A stretch of DNA of 64,000 nucleotides from Polytrichum commune. Lineage: Eukaryota; Streptophyta; Polytrichopsida; Polytrichales; Polytrichaceae. This document shows, in pieces, positions 1 to 13,139 of this stretch. The position numbers and the translations under genes are program-made. The stretch's first letter is position 1, and every line of letters starts with the position of its first letter. The notes under the pieces were generated by a model. That model was not told the origin of the DNA. It ran no database searches and worked only from the letters and a program-made list of their open reading frames with translations. The stretch spans positions 28,084,001 to 28,148,000 of the forward strand of contig OX485806.1 in assembly GCA_950295325.1 (NCBI GenBank). Direction: 5' to 3'.

Positions 1-282
1 ACATCTAAATTCTTTAATAATAATTCTTGGGCGTTGGACTCCACATTAAAGACAAATCAAAATGGTTTACTCTTTATGCCGCAATTGTACCCAATCAAGA
101 TAAAATTGATGTGTCGGTTTTTTATATGTTATGTTTCAATGATATTAGATAAGGACATGAATAGATTGTATAGGAGTTAATTTTAACTCACGTTTTTACC
201 TCTCTTAGTTAGATATGACCCTCAATCATTGTCATAAACAAACATAAGATTTTTTTACTGCAATTACCAATGTTATGAATTT

Positions 283-305
283 TATATATATATATATATA
301 TATAT
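283..305. repeat. (TA)n microsatellite
   Basis: Uninterrupted TA dinucleotide run of about 11 units. A second TA run of about 10 units lies at 928-947. The DNA around both (1-380) is AT-rich and shows no gene. Confidence 0.9.
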
Positions 306-379
306 TGTTGAAATACGAATGACAATATAAAAGTATAAATTGGTGGGAAAATATTATTGTGTCACTTTCATGTTATGAA

Positions 380-1290
380 GGCATAAAGTGAAAACTTACA
401 TATTAGAGTGTCGGTTTGTGATAAAGACCATGTATGAGGAGCTTTACATGTTTTAATATTTTATTCCAATAAGAATAGTTTTTATGAGAACTTGAACAAA
501 TTTTATGAAGAATTTCAATATATCCTTGCTTTTGGAACATACATTAACACCGAATGGACTAGTATCAATGTGCATTGGTGAACAATATGGCCAAGATTTG
601 GTTGATTATTTTCATATGATGGAATGGATACCACGAATCATGTGGAAATACATTAGAAGTTAATCAAATATACGTTTTTGCAATGCAAGATCAATCATTC
701 TCTTCGAGACCTTATTGTTGTGATTATTGAGAATGCAAAAGTCGATATTTATGTTGGCTAAATAACTCTGTTGAATTAATTCAAGATGACACAATGTATC
801 AGTAAGTGTCTTTTAACTTTACATGATCTTATGTAATGATTTATGTATTATAAATAATATTTGTATATTGAATATAAAAATAATTGAAATGTTAATATTA
901 ACTTAATATATAGGTTATTTTGACTTTTATATATATATATATATATAACACATCAATATCGCTTAAAAGAAGGAGAAAAAATCTTTAAAAGCTATCAAGC
1001 TAATCCAATGGATATTTTGCAAGTGGTATATGATGATCACATCTTATTTTATGTTAGAAGTGAGAGTTCTTCCGACACATTATATGATGTATCATTGAGC
1101 ACACATTATTATAATTGTCAAGATAGAGTATCTACGTGCAAACATATTTTAGGTGTACAAAGGGTTGTTAAAGAATGCTTAGAGACATCAAAAAATAAGG
1201 ATGTGGTAGATGATATCTCGCATGTGAACATCATTATGCAAGATATAGGGGTACAATCTTTATTTCAAATAAATGTGCATATCAAATAAC
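380..1290 (+). pseudogene. Decayed SWIM-type MULE/FAR1-like transposase remnant
   Basis: Three pieces of a Mutator-like or FAR1-type transposase can be read in order, but in broken frames. At 480-585 a segment reads FYENLNKFYEEFQYI and then YINTEW. At about 617-760 a segment has TTNHVE, then KLIKYTFL and SLRDLI, which is the stretch that normally precedes the SWIM finger; it has an in-frame TAG. At 1008-1290 an open stretch has a degraded SWIM finger (C, then CKHILGVQ after an eight-residue gap), with the first CxC reduced to one Cys. Stops and frame changes separate the pieces and the DDE core is missing upstream, so this is a dead copy. The family call rests on motif resemblance only. Confidence 0.55.
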
Positions 1291-2079
1291 CTATAGTAGT
1301 TGATGTAATAAATGAAAAATTACTCATTATGTTATCGGAAGCATAAACATGATTACAATATTTAAGGAAATCTATTGGAGGCTATAGTGAAGATTAAAAG
1401 AAACACAAGTTACAAGTTCTTGAAGGGTTTTTAACGTTCGTTATGGAACCCCCAACTTTTTAAAAGCCCAATAGAATTGATCTTCCCATTTGAGGTTTCA
1501 ATTCTATTTTACATGATAATGTTAAGCGTACAAGGATGAGACATGGAAAAAAACGTGCGTCTTCGAAAATTGGTGAAGGATGTACTCCACAGCTTCCTTT
1601 GAAGCGGCCTTCTTACATGCTTGTATCTCATTAAAAAAATTAAAATTAAAAAAAAAAAAATATCGCAAGATTGCAAAAATTACTTGAGACATTTGTGCTA
1701 CAAAGACATTAATTGAGAAAGAAACAAATTTAGTGTTTTGCAAAAATTGTGACCATGAGATGGATGTGTAATAAAGTTAGAGTTCAAAGTTTTTTCATTA
1801 CCACTACAAATATTGTATAATTTCATTCTAGATACTATAATTATTTTTATCAAGTTAACCCTTAATTTTGACAAACCCTAGTTGTTGTTTGTGAATCTTA
1901 AATCCTTAATCTTGAACTTGAGAACTACTATGAAAAAAAAAAATATGACACGCATTTAAAAATCTTAACAATCAATGTTACAAGGTGAAAAGCATGTACT
2001 AAAAAAACCTTTCTAATACTACAACATATACACCAAAATTATAACTAACTATGCAGATCTCAATACTAAATGAGAATCA
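1291..2079. other. AT-rich intergenic, no gene seen
   Basis: No supported coding region. Short poly-A and poly-T runs (for example near 1635-1665) and random short open frames only. Confidence 0.6.
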
Positions 2080-2480
2080 CAATCAATAGCATTTACAAGT
2101 TGTAATGAAGACCCCCTTAGGTATCCAAGAATGTTCTATCAATAAAGGTGAGAGAAAGGGGAGATAGGAGAGAAATGAGGATGAGAAAAGAGTTGAGGGG
2201 GTTGGGTCCGGAAAATGTGCTAGAAAGGCCGCTAGATTCCCCACTCTCCCAGAACGGGCCCAGGGTTCCGGAACCCGGCCTTGAGACAACTTCAATGAAA
2301 CCACCCATGTTGGATTCGGGTGGAATTGGCCATTGTTGCACATATGGAACTAAGGGCCTGGCCGCACCCGGGGGTGCCAACCCGGAACCGGTGCGGGCCA
2401 AGGCCTACCCGGAAGCTCCCAACCGGATAGGGAGGTTGGCCAACCCCTAGCGGCGGGTCCGGGTCGGAGGCCACTCCGGC
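2080..2480. other. Isolated GC-rich segment of unknown nature
   Basis: The segment is much richer in G and C than its flanks (many GGCC, CCCGG and GGGTCC words). Open frames exist on both strands, but none shows a recognisable domain, which is what GC-rich DNA gives by chance. It may be a transposon fragment. No terminal repeats were found. Confidence 0.35.
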
Positions 2481-2779
2481 TGGTTATGTGCCGGAGAGCC
2501 TCCCACATTCATCCACAGTTTTCTGTTGCTTCCCAAGCTCCGCTTCCGATTGCAAGCCTCACACGCTCCGCTCTCTTATCTCCCACACTCCAAGATCCGC
2601 GTTGACTGAGGTTGATGGAGCATGCAACTGCGAGTTGGGTAATGTTGCATGGATAACGATACTAAGATGCATTTAAGCTTCAAAGTTAGATTTTTGTATC
2701 CTCGCAATGTTTTTTGCTTCAGGATTTCTTCCGGGTTTAGTTGGAAGCTCGTTGGAATGGGAGTCCTAGAAATCCACCA

Positions 2780-2883
2780 TTTGCTAACCATCTTGTACTA
2801 ATCGCGATTTCATATCCTGAAAGAAGTGTGGTGGTCGGTGAGAGTAGCCCTATCTATCTCAGTGTTTGATTGACAGGGAATTC
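2780..2883 (+). repeat. Dispersed repeat R1, terminal fragment (direct repeat copy 1)
   Basis: About 100 bp running from TTTGCTAACCATC through TTTCATATCCTG to GACAGGGAATTC. The same stretch recurs at 3359-3458, and its first half matches the distal end of the R1 repeat at 61510-61570. Confidence 0.65.
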
Positions 2884-3358
2884 GTTCGGATGCAAATGGG
2901 TGACAATTGATTGCAGTCGGGTCCAGTCGAGTGGAGTCGGAGCAATGTTGCAGGTTTTTTCTTTATTGGAACTTCCTCCTCGCAATTTCTTTCTCTTTTT
3001 CGATTTTGGGTTCTTCTCTTTTTATGGTACTTAGGGCTATGGAAAAATTTGAAACTCTGGGTTTTGGAACTTGGAGTTGATTCCTGGTGGAAGGGATGTG
3101 AACATGTTGCGCTACTTTGGATTCATCATGTTTATGAACCTTTGGTTTGGGCTCCTTTCTGAATGATTTGGGTATTGTTTGGGAGTTTGTTCCTGCATGT
3201 GATAGACACAAGCTCAATCTTTACCCTGGTGTGCTTGCATGGCCTCGACTATGCAGGTTTCAACCTCAATTTTGACATAAGCAGTGAGTGAGCTATAAGG
3301 AGAGTGGACAAATTTCGTCGAAGTAGTTTCTTGATTCGCCAAGAAAGAGGGGGTCCGC

Positions 3359-3458
3359 AACCATCGTGTACTAATCGCGATTTCATATCCTGGGAGAAGT
3401 GTGTTGGTCGGAGAGAGTAACCCTGTCTATGTTAGTGTCTGATTGACAGGGAATTCTC
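3359..3458 (+). repeat. Dispersed repeat R1, terminal fragment (direct repeat copy 2)
   Basis: Near-identical to 2780-2883 in the same orientation, with about 475 bp between. The intervening DNA has no recognisable coding content. Confidence 0.65.
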
Positions 3459-3592
3459 TACATATTTGCAGACAGACAGACAAGTTGTCTACATTACCAT
3501 TGAACAGAGAGAACCAACAACTGATTACAAATGAATTGGTTGAGGTTGAGAAATAACTGGTTGAAGTTCAAGACTTCAAGAAAACTACTGAA

Positions 3593-3655
3593 ACCCACCT
3601 CGCAAACCTCGAACCCACCTCGCACCCACCTCGCAAACCCCGGACTTAGCTCGCG
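3593..3655 (+). repeat. Short degenerate tandem repeat (ACCCACCTCGCAAACC-like)
   Basis: Three to four imperfect copies of a roughly 16-21 bp unit built around CCACCTCGCA. The rest of 3459-3850 contains no supported gene; the open frame across it is low-complexity. Confidence 0.55.
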
Positions 3656-3850
3656 GACCATGCACAAGGCTCCCCTGCATTGTGAGGCATCTGCCGGAGC
3701 AGATGAACTTCATCGCTGGTTGCCAGGTTTTCGTTCAGATCATCCAGGGACTCAAGCAAAACGTTGGTATTTACCAACGGTGAGAAAGCTGGGGAAATAG
3801 CAACTAAGCCGACAAGCTCTGACAACTATCTCACTCCTCCGTACTGGCAC

Positions 3851-6800
3851 CCGCATGTGCGGTGCCAGTTAAGCCCCAAACACCGGTCCTGGCACCATAA
3901 CCGGCATGAACACCCCGGGTGTGCCCCCCCCCCCCTAAGTCTATGTCATGGCAACGTCTATAACATATTGTGTGACAACAACGTGATGCAAAACCAAAAA
4001 ATGTCATATTGGTTGGATGTAAAACCAATATCTACCTAGACGTAAATTGATGTTGTCAACCACAAAATCAATGATATGGTCGACTGCTACTTTATAATCG
4101 CCATGGTGATTGATTACAAAAGAAAAAAATTATGGACCGTTCGATCTTGTTGTCTACAAGATCAATCATCAATCCAAAAATATATTTAATCTAGCAGTGA
4201 ACTAAGATTAATCAACCATCTCATGGACTGCTTCAAATTGGATGTTGCTGCTGAGTAAGAGTAGTCAACTAGTTGGTCGACAAATACTAGCAATCAAATT
4301 CTAAATAAACCACAAAACATAAAAATCCAAAAGAAATTGAATCTTTGGAATTGGCATTCAACAAGATCGAACCATCCATATTTTTTCATAATTTTTGTAA
4401 TTTTTATTTAGAATCGACTGTTACTATCAATTTATTAAAGAAACCGACCATATTTTTTTAAAATACAAAAATACTGCTATATTAAAAAAAATGTCAAGGG
4501 GCATCATGTTCATCTGCACATCCTTAATATCAACAATAACACTTTGGGATTAATTTTCAAATGCATCGTTGAGGATATTCCAGAGCTCAGGGAAACAATA
4601 TATATTTAAAAAGCAAGCATGGAACTATAATCTCCAAGTTTAGTGGTGCCTTGAAACCTATAAAAGGTTGGAGAAAAAATCACATGATAGTAAAACCCCA
4701 AATCAAGCAAAGAAGTATGGAAGCATTTATGGAAGAAAAAAAACACGTAATCAAAATGAAAACTAAATTAAAATAGTCTTTGCATTTTGAATATTTTTAC
4801 TACCTCTCTGTTCTTATGTTCCCATGTTGGAGGAGATCCAAATACTTAAAAGGATAAAGGTAATTCGATGTCATCATTTTTTAAATATTTTTTTATGATC
4901 ATGTAATAACTCTAACTTGTTGTTGTTGATGTAGAGTGCTCAAAGTTGTGCAATTAGTATGGTTGTGGAGTTGCCCAAGGATGAAAGCAACAAAGTAAAA
5001 ATAATGATTATTGCGCCCTCAAAGGAATTAAATGACAATGCATCAGAGGGCCCTCTGAAATTGTACAAAGAGTTAGGGCTCCCTATGTCTTGATGGAATT
5101 CATTACAAAGTGAGGCGCACCTTCAAAGTTGGATATGATAGTCTTCCAACCGACCAACAAGATCACCTCCGCTAGGTGTCACCCGTTCAATAATCTCACA
5201 AATTGTACACTTTCTTTGCAAGTTAGAGAGTCAAGTGTTGTGGCAACGTTACTTAAGGCTTTGCAAAGGCCATAGTGCAATGAAGAGGGTTATAAGGTGT
5301 AGGGTGGAGTTATACATGATGGCAATGTTTAGTATTCATGAAGGTATGTGGGGCAATTTGGAAACCATCCAAATAGTATCTCTTAATACTTTCAACAAAC
5401 AAAGAATATCGAATCTTTGAAATGTGAATATTTAAATAATAAAAATAAAAATAACAAAAAATGCATTACTTTATTTGAATATTATGTTGTATGTTATTGT
5501 TGTTGTATATCTCTATGTGTGTATTTGTAATATGTATCATTTTGTCTCATTATGCATATTGACTGTATGATATAGTTGTATATTTTGTGTTTTCAATATA
5601 TTATATATTAATTATATGTTAGTTGTGTATATTGCAATTTTGGTACATAGGTGGAAATTTTGATTATGTAGTATTCAAATTGAAGAACTCAATTGAATAC
5701 GAATAGCTCCAAGTTTAATCCATTTTTTCATCCCCATAACTTCATCGAATAGTTCATTGAAATCCCATCTCAATGAACGGGAGTTATGAGAAACCTTAAA
5801 GCCTTTTGGAGAAGCTGGAGGGAGATTACGTAAAATGAGGTGCCCAATAAAAAATAATAGGAGACTCAATAGGATTGTGTATTTACTTATTTTTTTATAG
5901 CATGGACCCATGTAATTAAGGCATGTTGCACCCAATGAGCACATATATTATGAACTACTTTAAAGTAGTCTCGGTGGTCCAAGTCTGCCGACTCGTCATT
6001 CTCGGAATGGTTGGGAATAATGGGGTGACGGCCACACCACCACCACATAGTCAAGTTGTACAACATTTTAAAAAAGAAAAGAAAATAAGTAAAAAATTGG
6101 GTGGTTTAGGAGTTGGCATTCAAAACAAGAGAATGGACTAAATTAGGTAGCTTTCAAGGGCCTAGGCTATGGGCGAGCAAGGTTACTAAAATAATAATTT
6201 TCAAACACTGTCCTCGGAACCCTTTGATCATGGAAATTGAAGGCTTAAATTGAGGGTAGGGGAAGGACATGGTCATATTATGGGGGATTCATCTTCTTCC
6301 CCCAATCTTGGAATGCCACCTCATACATCAAATGATTATGTGGAAATAGACAGCTATGCTCAAGATGAACCATCTCTCATTTACACCATCTCCAGAAGTT
6401 GGTGTCAAGTCTATGTGTGTGTGTGTGTGTGGGGGGGGGGGAATAGTTGTGGTGGGAAGGAAATATTGTGGATAGAAAAGACATTGGGATTACCCACTAA
6501 TTAAACATAGTTGGATCTCTAGCTTGGGCATGTACACATTAATGTTTTGTGCTTATCCATTAAATAATAGTTTTTTGTTTCACCTCGGTGAATACCAAAC
6601 TATAAGGCATGCATCAAGTGGGCCAATTTGGTGTCAAACACATATCGTTGACCAACATGATCCACATCATCTAATAATATAACAATCTTACGGGCATGAT
6701 AGTAGTTCCCAAACATTCCCTCGTAGTTCTCCATAGGTTCACTGTTGTAAATGTGCATTCCCCATTGACTTCCGCCATGACAAGAAGGTTGGGCCATTCA

Positions 6801-8984
6801 CACACACATGGGTAACCATTCCAAAATAGGGGTGAGACTATAACAAACACATTTTGGGAGATTTTCGGAAGGGGGAAGAAATCTTGATTTTGTTCTAACT
6901 TTAGCGAAGCATGATAGGAATGTCAACCCATGTTTCCACTCCAATTGTCAAAACTGACTATATTCATCCTTCAACCGGAGTAATTAATGAATGTTCTGTT
7001 TTTTTTTTTCAAATGAAATTATAGTGGATAGAATGTAAAAATCTTGCCAATTTTCATGCTTCCTCAAGGGTTGAGTTGTGTTTTAGACTTTTGTAGTTCC
7101 AATATTAACCTCTAAATGCCTAAGAGGTTATAATATACCAATTTGATGGTGTTTTTCTAAGGGCAAGAATTTTTTCTTTAAATGTCTTGAGTTTCTAGTA
7201 CGATGTGGCAATTTTAATTTGAAATCTATGTGAAGTTGTTTTTGGGAATTTGGAAAACATCTCTTGCGTATATAACAATTCAAAGTTTTACCAATTGAGA
7301 TTTCTAGTGTATTTGTCCCTTCAACCTTGTATATATTAACTTATCTTGGTGAGAGATATGTGGTTAACTGAATATTTTGGTCTAGTTGCCAACTTGATGT
7401 TCTGAACATTTATACATAGTTGAATATTTTAGGCTACTTGCCAACTTGATAAATTTGAACATCTATACGCTTGGATAAGGTATAGATGTATCAAATCCGG
7501 CTATAACAATTGTCAAATTTTTGCATTTCATAGAGGGGCTTCCAAAATTATTTTGGGGCGGCTAATGGGTAGACCTTTAAAGTTAAATGGCTCATCAATG
7601 CTAATTCAATTGCTAAGGGAACAAAGAGAATTCGGTTGGATGCACGCTAAAAACTTATATTTTATGTTGGCCTAGAAAATCTCCATATTCATTCATCATC
7701 ATCATCATCATAATAATAATAAATAACAATTACAAAGATAATGACAACCTTGGAACACGAGCTCAACAACATTTGGCCTAGAATATTTTTGTACTTTTTA
7801 TCACAGTTACAATGAGAGCATGATAATGAAAATAATTGCTTGGACAACAATAGATACAAAGATATTATGAACCACCAACAATAGATACTATCTTTTGTGT
7901 TGTTTTTTAAGCATTTGAAAAAGTCTTCATCATGGACTCTTTGACATTCTTCTCAATATTCAATGTGTCTAGCAAGTGGAGAATTGAAAAGGTCCTACAC
8001 GTCGTAGGCACTTCAAATTGGTGAAAGGGTTTTTACAAGCACCTACCATACTATGTTCTATTAATGTGCCTCAAAGAATCAAATGTTAAGTGATGGAATG
8101 CATGAAGTGTTGGTAAACATGCATGCATTTGTACATACATGAAGTGATGTCTATGATTAAAAAAAACTAAAATTCCCCTCCTTTTAATCTTAAGTGGAGG
8201 AAACTGTGGTTCATAATCTAACTTGCCAATCACGGTGATAGGGAAGGTCCTCCAATTTGCTCAAAGGGTTTAAGGGTATGTATTTGGATATAGAAACTGT
8301 GGAACTAATTTGTGAATCAAAAGTGGGAAAATCCTTGAGTGGTGCCCTATGATTTGAAGTCATTTGTAATTTTTGCTTGAGTCTTATATATTGGAAGGTT
8401 AGTTTCTTAAGCATTTATCCGTCACTTCATATACTTGTCTATACATATTCCACTTACCCCCAAGACCTCATGATAGACAAACAACTGTTCTCGTGGGGAG
8501 AATATGATTAAATCCACCTGCATTTTTTGTTTGTTTCGGTACACACACACATATATCAACATGACGAGAGTGGTCCAAAAATGGGTTGCATCAGCTACAT
8601 GCAACACCTTGGGAGGTCAAGCAACCAGTTGGGCGGTGGTAATGTGCAGCTAAATCCATGCTACATCCAAGACAACCCACCGTGCAGGTTGTAGAACATA
8701 GTAATGCAAATTGCGTTTTATTTTCCAACAGAGTGAACACATGGCATGTGTTTTACTCAACGGTAAAAATATGTGTCTTTATCATAAATTTCTACTATCA
8801 TGTTCATTTTTTTACTTTTTACTATTGAGGCCCATGTCCTCCAAGAGTTGCTTGGGTTGTGGAAGCCTAGTCCATGTGCATAGATTATAGTATTGAACAG
8901 AGCTAAGAAGGGTACAAAGATCACACATATGGCATGATAAAGTAAGCCAACATGGTAACTTGTTCAAGTTCATCAGGAGGTGTG
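3851..8984. other. Long AT-rich intergenic stretch
   Basis: I see no convincing gene here. It contains a (GT)n tract running into about 11 G at 6413-6441, a CAT/AAT trinucleotide stretch at about 7691-7720, and a short imperfect duplication around GCCAACTTGAT at 7385-7460. Short open frames near 4935-5095 and 6600-6797 are too short and isolated to call. Confidence 0.5.
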
Positions 8985-9370
8985 TGTACCTTATGTGGCC
9001 ACTCTTCTTAATTAGATTCCTTAGTTGGAGTGTTATATGGGAAGGCTTACACTTGAGAATGGACAATAAAAAAACACATGTTACAATGAGATTGGACCAT
9101 GTGCTCAAAATATAGACACCATTCTAGATTCAATAATGAACAAAATCGGGGTGGCATGTGTTATCATCCTATTGTGTTAAAGGCAAAACAACTCTTCATT
9201 GTGGTTTCTTTTAATTTTTGCTAGTCTCAACTTTTTTGAAACTTGAGATGAAAATCTTTGTGGTTCACGATCGAGAATTGCATTAAACATTTCTCGAGTG
9301 GATTCATCAGTCATGTAAGTTTGTGGAGTTGGAAGTGGTCACAAATAGGACCGCATACCTTAAGTTAACC
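8985..9370 (+). repeat. Dispersed repeat R1, near full-length copy
   Basis: Matches the R1 consensus visible at 29740-30040, 58895-59225 and 61286-61600: a block with GAGATTGGACCATGTGCTC, then a block with TTCTAGATTCAATAATGAAC. Its distal end (GTGGAGTTGGAAGTG) matches 59180-59195. It has no coding capacity. Confidence 0.6.
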
Positions 9371-10881
9371 CTTGCGTGTTAACACACTCTTGTTGAAAGT
9401 GTCAAGGAATTATTGTGTGTAGGTAATTCTATCAAATATCTTAATAAATTACTGGACAAATATTGACATGTATTGTCAACCCTCCAAATCGATTGTGGGA
9501 AGTGTTTCTTTTCTAGTTTCATGATCCGCCACTCATCCAAGTGGAGAGCACTTCCAACGACTCCTTTCATAATTCTTCATCCATAGATGTGCGATATCAT
9601 CCAAAATATCCATATATTGTTCATGAGGTGATTGATTATGTAGTCTATTGTGACAGTAAATCAAGTTGCAATGGAGAGGTTGACATTTCCTAGAGTCATA
9701 CATGCCATATTTCATATGTGAGATCTTGGTTTCACAACCATTTGGTGCTTGAGGCGGTGTTCCAAGTTTGGGGAAGAGGACAACTTCACTAAGGAATAAT
9801 TCTCATCTTCCTCCACCCTCAATCTAAGACTTAGATCTTCATGATTAGAGGACCTAGAGGAGATGACACTCAAATGATTATGTATGGTGACCACCTCCAT
9901 GCCTTTCATAATGTATAAAGTCATCACTTGAGATGTCTAACTTACTCTTTGTCAATAATAATCTCACGGCAATCAAATATAAGAGAAGCACAAATTCCAT
10001 GTACCAAGTAGAAGAAATGTATGTAGGTATGCAAAATGAATTAACGTGCTTCCTATTAAAGATTCGAGAGAGTAGTCTTCAAATACATATTACTAACATG
10101 GGTGCACAACCCTCATATATCCTCAACTTGCACAAACTCCTTGTAAAATTGGCCTTAGAGTTTCTTCCCAAACAACAAAACCAAATCACATGTCTTCAAA
10201 TTAGAACAAATCCCAATACGCACGTGTTGTTTGGACACCATGGGACTAATATTGGTACTCAAATAATTATATTGATTGAAATATGTACCTACCTCAAGCT
10301 CCGCATTGATGTGAGCAAATGTCGATGTTGCTTGACCACTATCACCGCATGCCCCACTAGAGTTTGCAACTAGATGCTACAAAAATCCAAGTAAAATGTG
10401 GAGACTACAAGGAGCTTTTCAATGGAGTCCAAGGGGCAATCTTATTGGGTGAGAGGTATAAACTAGACTGAAGACCTTTAAATGAAGGTCCGAGACTAAG
10501 AAGAGGCAAAGTGAATTGTCTCCTACATGACAACATTTTGGAGGGAAGTACTAATGGTCTGAACCAAAGAAATGAAGCTCAAACAAGAATCCATGTTCTA
10601 GAAACCATTTTGGAAAGTATGGTCCGAAAGGACGTTTTATTCAAGGGTTCAATTTACTTCAAACTCCTTCAAATTGGTCCTTATGTCCTTGGATCGTGGA
10701 TCCCCATCTAAAGTGCCCCTAAGATAGGCTATTGCCATTGCATGTCAATTGTGCATATCCATGCGAATGGTCAGCTCCCGTACATAAAGCATGAAGTGCA
10801 GTAATTCCTTCAGGTGCTTGGTGTTTGTGCATGGTGAGTGGAAGTTAACTACAGCAACCATAAGCTTCAGTAAGGCAGCTC
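9371..10881. other. AT-rich intergenic stretch 3' of the GALS-like gene
   Basis: No recognisable gene. A 146-codon open frame at 9933-10373 has no familiar motif and a composition like the flanking DNA, so it is not called. The 3' UTR and poly(A) site of the minus-strand GT92 gene should fall in its right-hand part. Confidence 0.45.
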
Positions 10882-12824
10882 TTAAAGAACGAAAGGTTGC
10901 TCACCGATCGTTTCGCGCTCAAATTGCCGCGCCATATCCGCCATTCCCACCATGGTGTTGTCTGTGGTGTAGTTGTCCTCACCCATCGCAAAGTAGTTGG
11001 GCTCCAAGTGCTCCGGGACGAACTGCTTGCAAAGCTCGTCACGGGTCGACAGCGTGTTGTGGTAGTGGTAGAACCGGAAGTTCGTCTCGTTCATGACACG
11101 GGTGTGGCCGCCGTCCTTGACAAGCTCGCATTTGTGCACTCCCGTCGCCCAGCACTCGCGCGATTGAATGGCGTACTTCTTGTTGCGCATAATCGGCCAT
11201 CTCCACTTCCATGCAAACACGAGCTTCTCCATGAGCCACTTCCTGCAGCCATCGTTCACATGTCCCTTAAGTTAGTTTGCGGCGTGTTCGAAAGGAGGTG
11301 CCATTCTCCTTTCTAAAGAACAGACCTAAGTTAGTTCTGGTGCCATGTGATCATGGACAAATGTCTAGTGTTCCGGGAAGCCTCAATTTGACTCGGTATG
11401 ATGCGGAAATTTGGATAGGGCGAGGAATTTTCTTCGGACTGAGAGTGGGCGTCTAAACACAAAGGGAAATTAGGTCAGGATTTCTACACAATGTGAATTC
11501 CGGTATGCCAGATGATGAACAAATTCTGACGAATTTCTTGAGATTATAGGCGTTTGAAATTTCGTTGACATTCAAGTGTCCACACTTACTTGGCATTGGC
11601 GGCATCCCGGGTGCTGTTGACGACACTGGGATCGTGCAAGCACAGGCCGTTGTGTAATGTGATCGGCTCCAATAGAATCTGCGTGGCTTTGTCGTGCTCG
11701 CTCTCCTCCAGCATCCGCGCCAGGCTCGTCACACTCTCGTTCACGTACATGTACTCGTCAAGGTCGAAGAAAAAGGTCCAATTTGCCATGGCCTGCGCCC
11801 GGAACATGCAATCATTTACGATCGCGAATTGGTGATGATAGTACCCGTCGTAGATATCGGCCTCCCTCACATTTTGTATGCTCAGCTTTCCCCGCTCCAT
11901 CCAGGGTTTCAACACCTTATAAACCTCGTCGTGGATGCCGCCCCCGTCGTAAAGGATGAAGAAGGCTTTGTCTCCGAAGAAGTGGTTATGGTAGGTCATC
12001 CACTCGCGAGTCCGCTGTGGGCTCACGCTCCCATAGAGCGGCGAGCCGCAGTATACGTACTCGTAGGGGAATGGTGGCTGAAAGGCACTCGCGTTGTAGT
12101 CTCCCGGCGCTTCGCGTAGCGCGACGAATTTTAGGTCTGGCCGGACAGAGTCACCATAGCTCGCGGTGATCCAAAACTCGCCGCCTTCCCGGTTAACGCC
12201 TACGTCTTCGTCGAACGTACATGAGAGTACGAGTGTGCCATATAAGCGGTGGTAGCCGAAGTCGGGGCGGATCTTCCACACCTTACCCTTGATGATCGGC
12301 ATTGCCGTCGCGTTTTCTGGTTTTTTGGGTAGTCCGTTTAATTCCTCCACGTCGACGTTTTCGGCATTCCGAGAGTGCCACTCGCACTGGAATTCCCGGC
12401 CTTTGAGTTGCTCCAGGTGTTGCGCAATGAGACCGACGACGGCGAAGTGGCGCGCGCCGAGGCGGTAGCTCCCGAATTGGATAAAGAAATGCGAGGCTAA
12501 ACCGTGGGGTTGCATGATGCGCACCTCGCCACGGCTCAAGTTGAAGGAGGTTGTGTTGACGACCTCGTGCAATGCGGCGTAGAAGAGAGGCCCCCCGGGG
12601 TCTTTTTCGTCGAGGTTGTCGGTGATGGGGTTAGTCCGTTTAACCCCTCCATCAATTCCCAACTCCGAGGAGGTCGAAGTCCACTCCTTGACGAGTACCG
12701 AAATGCCGGGATAGAGCTGCAGGAGAAGCAAGCAAAAGGCTGCGAGCAGAAAGAGTGCCTGGCGGGTTCGCAGTTGGAAGCATATCGAGACGCCAACGTC
12801 CAGAATTTCTTGGTTTGGCTTCAT
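10882..12824 (-). CDS. GALS-like galactan beta-1,4-galactosyltransferase (GT92/DUF23)
   Basis: Two exons: 12824-11590 and 11242-10882, giving 531 residues. The 347-bp phase-2 intron has donor AA|GTAAGT and acceptor CTGCAG|G, and the frame joins exactly. The protein is a type II Golgi membrane protein: a hydrophobic anchor at about residues 18-41 (ALFLLAAFCLLLLQL), then a lumenal GT92 domain. Family hallmarks are CGSPLYGSVSPQRTREW, the DxD-type FFFDLDEYMYV, KYAIQSRECWATGVH in exon 2, and YYHYHNT with DELCKQF near the C-terminus. GALS enzymes extend beta-1,4-galactan side chains of rhamnogalacturonan I from UDP-galactose; this role is inferred from the family. The first in-frame ATG is 12824; the frame opens further upstream only at a non-ATG codon. 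The coding exons are far richer in G and C than the surroundings and than the other genes here. Confidence 0.9.
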
Positions 12825-13139
12825 CTTTCTTCTTTCCCGTCCTCCGATCACTCACCAGCTCATATCTTCGATTCTATTTCCATATCACCTCTGTTTCAAC
12901 ATCAACGCCAACATGCCGTCGAATATGGCTGTCCTGTCACTAACCTTGTGATTGCATTGTTGGCAATATCTTTCTCATGGCCGAATTCGCACAAAAGCCT
13001 TCAACCTCTGCAACAGCGTCTCTCCCCTGCTTACTTTGTCGTCTCACACACACTTCATCTCCCAAGTTTCAGGAAAGGTATCTCCTGGAAAAATCTCACA
13101 TTAAAGCTTCAAGAACTGTCTGCACAATTGTAACTTTCC
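12825..13139. promoter_or_regulatory. 5' flank of the GALS-like gene
   Basis: Sequence immediately upstream of the start codon, rich in C and T on the plus strand. No certain TATA box was identified. The tandem repeat array begins just beyond it. Confidence 0.35.

Noticed and set aside
2117-2450. Proline/glycine-rich open frames on both strands
   Set aside because: Open only because the segment is GC-rich; no conserved motif and no consistent start or splice sites.
6600-6797. Minus-strand 65-codon frame with KIVILLDDVDHVGQ, like the kinase-2 motif of NB-ARC proteins
   Set aside because: Only one motif, no P-loop, GLPL or leucine-rich repeats nearby on either strand, and an AT-rich setting; probably chance.
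9933-10373. 146-codon plus-strand open frame
   Set aside because: No domain, no splice partners and no compositional signal; long chance frames occur at this frequency in a window of this size.
11694-12119. Plus-strand frames over the GALS-like exon (also 12504-13133)
   Set aside because: Mirror frames of a GC-rich coding exon; the minus strand carries the GT92 domain.
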